DNA of 64,000 bases from Bacillota bacterium (GTDB taxonomy: Bacteria > Bacillota > Bacilli > Paenibacillales > Paenibacillaceae): positions 212,125 through 276,124 of the forward strand of contig JAEWAQ010000052.1 of NCBI GenBank assembly GCA_023391635.1, written 5' to 3'. Position 1 is the first letter of the stretch; each line of letters opens with the position of its first letter. The position numbers and the translations under genes were made by a program. Shown here piece by piece: positions 52,857 to 59,284 of the stretch. The notes beneath the pieces are model-generated. The model searched no databases. It had not been told where the DNA came from and was given only the letters and a program-made list of their open reading frames with translations.

Positions 52857-54371
52857 ATGAGAAGCAAAATCAGCCTGCAAAAACGAATCGTCCTCCTCGT
52901 CAGCATCGTAACCGCGGTCATGATGACGGTCATTGTCTGGTTCGACTCTTACAGTCTGGAGAGATCCGTCCGGGAGACGTACATCAGCCAGTTGGATGGG
53001 ATGACGACCGCGATCAACGGGCGGTACGAGGAGTCTCATAACATAGAAGACGTTCAACAAATTTTCGATTACATCCAGTACAAGAACACCAATGTGCTGG
53101 ATTTGACGCTGTACGGCGAACAGGAAGTACTCGCCTCCACCGACCGCAGCCGCATCGGCGAGACGACACCGCAGCATTTGGTCGACCACTTGACAGCCAG
53201 CAGTACGCTGGTCGTGAAGTTCCGGGACGAGAACGGAAGACCGATCAACCGGCTGAACGCGCCGCTCGTGGAGGACGGCATCGTTATCGGAGCGATCGAA
53301 TTGCTGCTCGACACATCGGACAGCGAAGCGCTGATCAAGCATCGGACGCTGCTCATCATTACCGTCGGTTTCGCCAGCGCCGTCATCTTGCTCCTTGCGC
53401 TCTCCTACATCATCCGCCGCATGCTGATCAAGCCGCTGATGATTATTCGGCAGGCCGCCTTGTCCGCCGGCGAGGGCGCTCCGTACGCCCCGATCCCCCA
53501 GATCGCCAGCCGGGAAATCAACGAGGTAGCTGCCGCCTTCAACGAAATGGCGTTCACCCAAGAGAGCCGATACAACGAATTGCAACAAGCGATGGAAACG
53601 ATCCAGCAGACACAGAAACAGCTCGTCGAGTCGGAGAAGATGGTCGCGCTCGGCAGCCTGGTCGCCGGCGTCTCGCATGAGATCAATACGCCGCTTGGCA
53701 TCGGCGTCACCGCGGCTTCCTTCATGGCGGAGAAGTCCAAGGAATTCGCCGCACTATACCATTCCAACGCCATGAAGCGCTCCGATCTGGAATCGTACCT
53801 GGGCACGATCGACGAGACGGCCGGCATGATTCAAACCAATCTCATTCGCGCCTCCGAGCTCGTCAAAAGCTTCAAACAAGTCGCTGTCGACCGATCCATG
53901 GCTGCGAAGCGAACTTTCCAGGTCACGCCGTATCTGCGGGACGTACTCGTCAGCTTGCAGCCGCAGCTCAAAAAGACCAGGATGCAGGTGGAGGTCAGGG
54001 GTGCTGACGACATCGCCATTCATAGCGATCCTGGCGCTTTCTCGCAAATCGTGACGAACCTGATCATGAACTCCATTATTCACGCCTACGAGCCAGAAGA
54101 AGAAGGCAAGCTGACCATCGAGGTCATGAGCGAGCGGGACAACGAGCTGACGATCCGGTATTCCGATGACGGCAATGGCATGTCGGATGAGGTCGCCGGC
54201 CAAATATTCAATCCGTTCTTCACTACGAACCGCAGCGGCGGCGGCACCGGTTTGGGCATGCATATCGTGTACAATCTGGTCACCCAATCGCTTGGCGGAA
54301 CGATCCGATGCGACAGCCGGCTCGGGGCCGGCACCGTGTTTACGCTTCAATTTCCGATGAATGAGGGATGA
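52857..54371 (+). CDS. Membrane sensor histidine kinase (HisKA-type)
   Basis: The 504-residue protein has membrane segments at about 10-28 and 162-183 with an extracytoplasmic sensor region between (about 30-160), a HAMP domain, a coiled coil with QQTQKQLVESEKM, the phosphorylated His in VAGVSHEINTPLG, and a HATPase domain with TNLIMNSIIHAY and DDGNGMSDEVAGQIFNPFF. It differs in class from the two YesM-type kinases here. The following response regulator gene overlaps it or is 5 bp away depending on start choice, so they form one signalling pair. Confidence 0.92.
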   Translation: MRSKISLQKRIVLLVSIVTAVMMTVIVWFDSYSLERSVRETYISQLDGMTTAINGRYEESHNIEDVQQIFDYIQYKNTNVLDLTLYGEQEVLASTDRSRIGETTPQHLVDHLTASSTLVVKFRDENGRPINRLNAPLVEDGIVIGAIELLLDTSDSEALIKHRTLLIITVGFASAVILLLALSYIIRRMLIKPLMIIRQAALSAGEGAPYAPIPQIASREINEVAAAFNEMAFTQESRYNELQQAMETIQQTQKQLVESEKMVALGSLVAGVSHEINTPLGIGVTAASFMAEKSKEFAALYHSNAMKRSDLESYLGTIDETAGMIQTNLIRASELVKSFKQVAVDRSMAAKRTFQVTPYLRDVLVSLQPQLKKTRMQVEVRGADDIAIHSDPGAFSQIVTNLIMNSIIHAYEPEEEGKLTIEVMSERDNELTIRYSDDGNGMSDEVAGQIFNPFFTTNRSGGGTGLGMHIVYNLVTQSLGGTIRCDSRLGAGTVFTLQFPMNEG

Positions 54372-54376
54372 GAACG

Positions 54377-55942
54377 ATGGCTGACGAACAACAAGAAGAT
54401 ATCCTGCTATTTGCCGACGAAGAGGAGCCTTCCGTTGCCTGGACGGGGCGGGAGAACAACAATTGGAAAATAGTCATCGTGGATGACGAGCAGGAAGTGC
54501 ATGCGCTCACCCGGATGGTGCTCGGAGATTTCGAGTTCGACGGCAAGCGTCTGGATTTCATAAGCGCCCATACGGAAGCCGAAGCCCGGCAAACGCTGCT
54601 GCAGCATCCCGACGCCGCCATCGTGCTGCTCGATGTCGTGATGGATACGGACGATACCGGCCTGAAGCTCGTGAAATATATCCGCGAGGAATTGATGCAA
54701 ACATCGGTGCGAATCATTCTGCGTACCGGCCAGCCGGGACAGGCGCCGGAAAAAATCGTCATCACGGACTACGACATTAACGATTACAAAGAAAAAACCG
54801 AGCTGACCTCGCAGAAGCTTTTTACGACAATTATGGCTGCACTCAGGTCGTACCGGGATATTATGGTCATCGAGAACAACAAGATTGGTCTCGAGAAAAT
54901 CATCAAATCGTCGGCCGACCTGTTCGAATTGAAATCGATGAAAAAGTTCGCGTCCGGCGTGTTGACCCAGTTGACCTCGATTCTGAATCTGCACAAGAAC
55001 GCGCTCCATTGCAACAGCTTCGCCGTGGCGAAAGGTCAGGAGGAAATCTACATCCTGGCGGCGACGGGCGATTACGAGGCCGACGAATACGGAAGAATCG
55101 AACATGTCGTGCCGCCGCACGTCCTGAGCAGCATCGAGCAGGCGTTCCGGGAGAAGCACGGGGCTTTCTACGACGATCATTTCACCTGCTATTTCGAGAG
55201 TAAGACCGGCAGGGAGAACGTCATTTATTTCGAAGGCTCCAAGACGATGGACGAATGGCACCGATACTTGATAGAAATCTACAACTCCAACGTCTCGATC
55301 GCATTCGAAAACCTGTATTTGAACGAGGAAGTCGAGACGACGCAGAAGGAGATCATCTTCACGCTCGGCGAAATCGCCGAAACCCGCTCGCAGGAAACCG
55401 GCAATCACGTCAAGCGCGTGGCCGAATATTCGAAGCTGCTGGCGCTCGGGTGCGGACTGCCCGAAGAGGAAGCCGAGTTGATCCGGCTCGCGTCGTCCAT
55501 GCACGACGTTGGCAAAGTCGCGATCCCGGACGCGGTGTTGAACAAGCCGGGCAAGCTGACGCCGGAGGAATTCGCGCAGATCCAGGAGCATGCCAATATC
55601 GGCTACGAGATGCTCAATCATTCGAGCCGCGAAATCATCAAGACCGCCGCGATCATCGCCTATCAGCATCATGAGAAATACAACGGAACCGGATACCCGA
55701 ACAGGCTCGCAGCCGAAGACATCCACCTGTATGGGCGGATTACAGCAATCGCGGACGTATTCGATGCGCTCGGCAGCGACCGCGTGTACAAGAAAGCGTG
55801 GAGGTTGGACGACATTCTCGCCTACTTCCGCGAGCAGCGCGGCGAGCACTTCGACCCGGCGCTCGTCGACATCTTCTTCGCGAACCTGGACAGCATCCTG
55901 CGCATCCGCGAGCAGTATGCGGATTCGTCTCAAGGAGCTTGA
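54377..55942 (+). CDS. Response regulator: receiver, DUF3369-like and HD-GYP phosphodiesterase
   Basis: The start ATG 54377 fits GAGGG 9 nt upstream better than ATG 54368; 521 residues. Domains: receiver (about 33-155; Asp in VLLDVVMDTD), a GAF-like DUF3369 middle (about 175-330), and HD-GYP (about 335-510) with HDVGKVAIPDAVLNKPG and HHEKYNGTGYP intact, so active cyclic-di-GMP breakdown is expected. The DUF3369/HD-GYP combination is better known from Proteobacteria. Together with the kinase before it, this would connect an outside signal, perhaps via the His-rich lipoprotein, to cyclic-di-GMP levels. Confidence 0.92.
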   Translation: MADEQQEDILLFADEEEPSVAWTGRENNNWKIVIVDDEQEVHALTRMVLGDFEFDGKRLDFISAHTEAEARQTLLQHPDAAIVLLDVVMDTDDTGLKLVKYIREELMQTSVRIILRTGQPGQAPEKIVITDYDINDYKEKTELTSQKLFTTIMAALRSYRDIMVIENNKIGLEKIIKSSADLFELKSMKKFASGVLTQLTSILNLHKNALHCNSFAVAKGQEEIYILAATGDYEADEYGRIEHVVPPHVLSSIEQAFREKHGAFYDDHFTCYFESKTGRENVIYFEGSKTMDEWHRYLIEIYNSNVSIAFENLYLNEEVETTQKEIIFTLGEIAETRSQETGNHVKRVAEYSKLLALGCGLPEEEAELIRLASSMHDVGKVAIPDAVLNKPGKLTPEEFAQIQEHANIGYEMLNHSSREIIKTAAIIAYQHHEKYNGTGYPNRLAAEDIHLYGRITAIADVFDALGSDRVYKKAWRLDDILAYFREQRGEHFDPALVDIFFANLDSILRIREQYADSSQGA

Positions 55943-56022
55943 GGCGGTGCGAGCGTAAGCGGTTGGCAGGTGCGGCGTAAGCGGTGCGAAAGTAGGCGGA
56001 GCGAATGTAGGCAGTGGGCGGA

Positions 56023-56225
56023 ACGGCAGTGACGGGCTTTGGCGGTGGGAGCGATCGGTGCGAAAGTAGGCGGTGGGCGGGTGCGGCGCTAGCAGCGGGA
56101 GCGTAGGCGGTGGCGGGACGGCAGTGACGGGCTTTGGCGGTGGGAGCGATCGGTGCGAAAGTAGGCAGTGGGCGGGTGCGGCGCTAGCAGCGGGAACGTA
56201 GGCGATGGCGGGACGGCAGTTGGGA
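56023..56225. repeat. 95-bp tandem repeat, two copies plus a partial third
   Basis: Units at 56023-56117 and 56118-56212 differ at only a few bases, and a third copy starts at 56213 and breaks off after about 8 bases. Related shorter pieces (GTAGGCGGTGGGCGG-like) already occur from 55945. The unit begins ACGGCAGTGACGGGCTTTGG. It is extremely GC-rich, strand-biased for G, and not a multiple of three. It directly follows the HD-GYP gene. Confidence 0.85.
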
Positions 56226-56334
56226 TGATAAATGCTGACCCGCGAGCAGAATTCCGTTTGTCTCCGGGAGCGGTCGACAGGTTGTCCCCCCATGCGTCAT
56301 AACGAGTAAAAATGTGCGTCCTCATCGAATTTAG

Positions 56335-56516
56335 CAGGAAAAGTTGTCACTAAAATAGCCTATTCCTCAAGATTGGTTTCATTTGAGGGAAAAACTCCCG
56401 CTAATTTTGCTGATTCACCCAAAGTCGAGGTTCTTAAGTGAATTAGCAGGAGGTTTTCCTGCTATTTCCCCACATTGATGCGAATTCCGAAAAAATAGTG
56501 GGAGGTTTTCCCGCTA
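56335..56516. repeat. Cluster of short inverted repeats with TAGCRGGA arms
   Basis: Two clear hairpins share arms and an identical GGTTT loop: TAGCAGGA/TCCTGCTA at 56444-56464, and TAGTGGGA/TCCCGCTA at 56496-56516. Two decayed relatives lie at about 56335-56365 and 56393-56412 (GGGAAAAACTCCCGCTAA). This looks like a small dispersed hairpin repeat family. Whether more copies exist in the genome cannot be seen here. Confidence 0.6.
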
Positions 56517-56523
56517 ATGTGAC

Positions 56524-56700
56524 TATCCCCACCGCACTATCCGATTACTCGCTCCCCATCCGACAACCACCGTGTTATCCACCAACCGCCGCGCTATCCG
56601 ACAATTCACCAACCACTGTTCTATCCGACTTCCACTGCTCGATCCACCAACCGCCGCACTATCCAACTATCCGCCGCCCTATCCGACAACCGCGCCTAAT
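56524..56700. repeat. Degenerate tandem repeat of about 19 bp, around eight copies
   Basis: Units approximate ATCCGACAACCGCCGCNCT, for instance at the stretches starting ATCCGACAACCACC, ATCCACCAACCGCC, ATCCGACTTCCACT and ATCCAACTATCCGCC. The copies vary in length by insertions. The block runs up to the 3' end of the nuclease-like gene. The whole interval 55943-56695 holds repeats and no gene. Confidence 0.7.
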
Positions 56701-57367
56701 CCAAGTACACGCCCGCACGCTTGGTCAACTCGTACCTGACCAGCCGCTCTCCTTTGCCGCGAGGCGCCGGGTTCATCCAGCCTTTTTCCGACAGTCGGCG
56801 AAGAATGGCGATCGCCGTCTTCGTATCCACGCCGAAATGCTCGACCACATCTTTCGGTCTAAGCGCTTCAGCCACCTGCATCGCCAAGCGGACAACTTCT
56901 TTCTCTGCAAATGTTGCCTTGGCCACAGGAGCATCGTGCGGCTGAAATTGACTCATTACCATGCGCAGTAACGTGATACATATTTCAGGTCGCTGCTCGA
57001 CATCGTCATAGGCAAAGGATATCACCCGATATCCTAACCCCGTCAAGAAAGTTTCACGATTTAATTCGTTGCTATAGCGCTGGCGGTCCATCTCGCGCAC
57101 ATGGGAGGTGAATCCTTTGATTTCGATAATCAGCCGAACGAATCGGGTAATCCATGCAAAGTCCGCAAAATAGGACCGACCGCGCCAATCCGTCAACTCG
57201 AACTCGGGATGAAGTTGCTCGAAATGACCGAACACCTCCCACCATACACTGCGTGCAAATAGCCGTTCACCGTGTCGATGGCCTCTCTCCAACCTCCCTC
57301 TGCGTTCTCCTGTTCTTCGGCTCAGATGGTCCTTGATCCATGCTTCATGCATTTGTTCGAATCCCAA
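56696..57367 (-). CDS. DUF559/Vsr-like nuclease domain with C-terminal winged helix
   Basis: I place the start at TTG 57367, 7 nt after GGAGGGAGG; the longer frame reads through a terminator hairpin. The 223-residue product has, at about 55-130, a PD-(D/E)xK-type core: Asp in YFADFAW, then Glu and Lys in LIIEIKG, a following His (FTSH), and the typical D..RQ...N..FLTGLGYRVISF continuation of DUF559 proteins. The C-terminal 60 residues form a winged helix (PKDVVEHFGVDTKTAIAILRRL). So a probable DNA nuclease with a DNA-reading domain. Function unknown; its expression may be controlled by the terminator lying just before the ribosome site. Confidence 0.75.
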   Translation of the reverse strand: MGFEQMHEAWIKDHLSRRTGERRGRLERGHRHGERLFARSVWWEVFGHFEQLHPEFELTDWRGRSYFADFAWITRFVRLIIEIKGFTSHVREMDRQRYSNELNRETFLTGLGYRVISFAYDDVEQRPEICITLLRMVMSQFQPHDAPVAKATFAEKEVVRLAMQVAEALRPKDVVEHFGVDTKTAIAILRRLSEKGWMNPAPRGKGERLVRYELTKRAGVYLD

Positions 57368-57383
57368 CCCTATTCCTCCCTCC

Positions 57384-57449
57384 AAAAAATAAAAACGCCC
57401 CAAACGTTGAATCAAGCCACCATGATGGCTGTCAGCAATTCGGGGCGTT
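57384..57449 (-). terminator. Intrinsic terminator in the leader of the nuclease-like gene
   Basis: On the minus strand AACGCCCC (57449-57442) pairs with GGGGCGTT (57401-57394), the loop contains an AGCCA/TGGCT inner hairpin, and a 12-base T-rich tract follows directly. The tract ends one base before the GGAGGGAGG ribosome site of the nuclease-like gene. It may end the transporter transcript 130 bp upstream, or attenuate the nuclease gene, or both. Confidence 0.8.
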
Positions 57450-57468
57450 CTTCGCCTCTGATGATCAA

Positions 57469-57497
57469 TTATTAGCATATTAAGCAAACAGAAACAA
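57469..57497 (-). promoter_or_regulatory. Candidate promoter before the leader terminator
   Basis: On the minus strand TTGTTT (57497-57492) and TAATAA (57474-57469) are separated by 17 bp. Transcription would begin near 57462, a few bases before the terminator hairpin, so the transcript of the nuclease-like gene would have to pass the terminator. Confidence 0.4.
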
Positions 57498-57584
57498 TAT
57501 CCAGCCTTTCACGACATCTACTGCCATTTCATCCTCGATAGAACGCGCGTATATACCTGCTAAGACCAGGTTGGTTCCAATCAC
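57480..57584 (-). CDS. Possible 34-residue peptide coupled to the transporter gene
   Basis: A GTG that overlaps the transporter stop by 4 bp (GTGA) opens a 34-codon frame ending in TAA. The peptide has a partly hydrophobic C-terminus (VVKGWILFLFA). GGAAGAGG lies just upstream. The arrangement is typical of translational coupling, but the frame is short and could be chance. Confidence 0.25.
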   Translation of the reverse strand: MIGTNLVLAGIYARSIEDEMAVDVVKGWILFLFA

Positions 57585-58795
57585 GCCTCTTCCGCCTGCG
57601 CCGCCCCCTTGACTCTGCCGATCTGGGTGGCGAGGTAGAGAATGAACAGCAGCAGCACGATGCCCATGCCGACGACCGACAGGTTGATCGACACTTGCAA
57701 CTCGCTCATCATTAAGTAGATCGTCAGGCCTAGCACAGTCAACGCTTGCTCAATGAAATTTTGGACGGCAATCGTCTTGCCGGGGCCGATCACGGCTCCG
57801 CCTTCCTCCTGCAGCATAGTGTTCAGCGGAATCAGAAAGATGCCGCCCAGGATGCCGATGACGAACAGCATGCTGACGGTGAACCACAGATTCGGAATCA
57901 GACTCGCAATCATTAAACCTATAACCATAAAGATGCCATAATAAAATCCGCGATGCAGCTTGCCGGACGGTACGAGAAACGGCGTAAGCACCGAGCTCAG
58001 CACGACGCCAACTGCCGTTACGCCGATAATCAACGATTGATCCTGCGTGTCCGAGATGCCGAGATTGACCGGCAGCCAGGCGACAAGCGCAATCCGCAGC
58101 ACAGAAGCCGTCAACCAGAACGACGACGTGCCGATCAGCGAGAAACGGGCGCGGCGAATGCGAAACAAAGCCGCGATATCGCGAAAGAACGCTTGCGCCG
58201 AAGCTCCGTAGCGAATCGCGGAATTGCCGCCACGCGCCGGTATGGCCAATGTCAATAACAGCGACAAAAGATAGACGCCCAGACAAGCGAGAATGGCCGG
58301 AAGATCGGAGTTTTGCGCCAGGATGCCGCCAACGACCGTGCCAAGCAATATCGCAAGTATCGTCGTGCCCTCGACCTTGGCGTTGGCTCTGAGCAATTCG
58401 CTCTCGCTGTTTGTAAGCTCAGACAGAATGCCGTATTTGGCCGGAGAATACACGACAGCCCCTACGCCGACGAATACATAGCATAAAGCTGGCGGAAGGC
58501 CGGACAGCAGCAGCGCGATTCCCGTTCCCTTCAGCAGATTGCCGACCAGCAGCACCCGCGATTTGGCCTTCTTGTCCGCGAATGCGCCGACGATCGGCGC
58601 CAGCACTACGTAAGCCAGCAAAAAAGCAATCTGGATGTATGCCACCAAGGCGTCCGGATTATCGCCGCCTGACCTATTCACCATGCCGACGATCAGAAAA
58701 AAATTCAAATTATCTGCGAATGCGCTTAAAAACTGCGTCCATACTACCGCATTGATCGGAGACAGTAAGCGCCTCTTGTCCCGCATGCCCGCCAT
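57581..58795 (-). CDS. MFS transporter, LplT-like
   Basis: The 404-residue protein has about twelve membrane segments. The stretch VVYSPAKYGILSELTNSE followed by NAKVEGTTILAILLG matches the lysophospholipid transporter LplT and its close relatives, and FADNLNFF near the start also fits. LplT flips lysophospholipids inward; in Gram-positives such homologues are of uncertain substrate. It appears to be transcribed alone, with a terminator about 130 bp downstream, before the nuclease-like gene. Confidence 0.87.
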   Translation of the reverse strand: MAGMRDKRRLLSPINAVVWTQFLSAFADNLNFFLIVGMVNRSGGDNPDALVAYIQIAFLLAYVVLAPIVGAFADKKAKSRVLLVGNLLKGTGIALLLSGLPPALCYVFVGVGAVVYSPAKYGILSELTNSESELLRANAKVEGTTILAILLGTVVGGILAQNSDLPAILACLGVYLLSLLLTLAIPARGGNSAIRYGASAQAFFRDIAALFRIRRARFSLIGTSSFWLTASVLRIALVAWLPVNLGISDTQDQSLIIGVTAVGVVLSSVLTPFLVPSGKLHRGFYYGIFMVIGLMIASLIPNLWFTVSMLFVIGILGGIFLIPLNTMLQEEGGAVIGPGKTIAVQNFIEQALTVLGLTIYLMMSELQVSINLSVVGMGIVLLLFILYLATQIGRVKGAAQAEEA

Positions 58796-58947
58796 TCCTC
58801 CCCAACTGTGCGCCGACTGCCAAACCTGCCTTTAAACGATAACCCGAACACATCAGCCTGTAAAGAGTCGCCCAACCGTTACCTGGACTTTAACCCCGCC
58901 GGGAACGGTGTCAGATCGCCCTATTAGCGGGGTCCCTCTTTGTACCG

Positions 58948-59127
58948 TTATAATTGCGATTCCGGGTCTGGCCGAGCATCGATCTGCATCAAGCCTGGCG
59001 CTCCGTCCCCCTGCTCCCGTGTCGCCTGTAAATCCGGTTCCATGCCTTCGCCGGCCATGACCCCCTCGCCCTCCGCTGCCGGAACGCTGGCGGTTTTTGG
59101 TCGTTTCATCGTAATAAATCGCGGCAA
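58948..59127 (-). CDS. Small acidic hypothetical protein (59 residues)
   Basis: A TTG at 59127 with AGGAGG 7 nt upstream opens a 59-codon frame; an in-frame ATG lies six codons later. The product starts basic (MPRFITMKRPKT) and then is acidic and polar, rich in Glu, Gly, Pro and Asp, with no signal or membrane segment. I recognise no family. The ribosome site is the main support. The remainder of 58796-59284 holds a weak GC-rich hairpin near 58892-58932 and the odhA promoter. Confidence 0.4.
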   Translation of the reverse strand: MPRFITMKRPKTASVPAAEGEGVMAGEGMEPDLQATREQGDGAPGLMQIDARPDPESQL

Positions 59128-59222
59128 CGTGCCCCCTCCTTCCTGTTATAACCATTATACGTTATCTTTCCACTGCAAATTGGCCATCATACAGTTAGCC
59201 CTTTTTCCCGACGGCAACAAGA

Positions 59223-59252
59223 TTATCATTCGTATATCTACAGGGGTATAAT
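59223..59252 (+). promoter_or_regulatory. Probable sigma-A promoter of odhAB
   Basis: TTATCA (59223-59228) and a perfect TATAAT (59247-59252) are 18 bp apart, 32 bp before the odhA start codon. No further operator was recognised. Confidence 0.6.
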
Positions 59253-59284
59253 GGTTTAAGAGACAACTGAGAGGGGAGACCGCC

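Noticed and set aside
54407..56293. A 628-codon open frame on the minus strand opposite the HD-GYP gene
   Set aside because: The plus strand encodes an intact receiver/HD-GYP protein with catalytic motifs. The antisense frame is a by-product of GC-rich codon use, runs into tandem repeats and has no recognisable domain.
56524..56700. The degenerate 19-bp block considered as a plasmid-type centromere or iteron array
   Set aside because: Units are too irregular, there is no replication or partition gene next to it, and the ParM-like gene is 20 kb away.
58853..59155. A 100-codon minus-strand frame before odhA
   Set aside because: Low-complexity Gly/Arg-rich product in a different frame from the 59-codon gene that has the better ribosome site.
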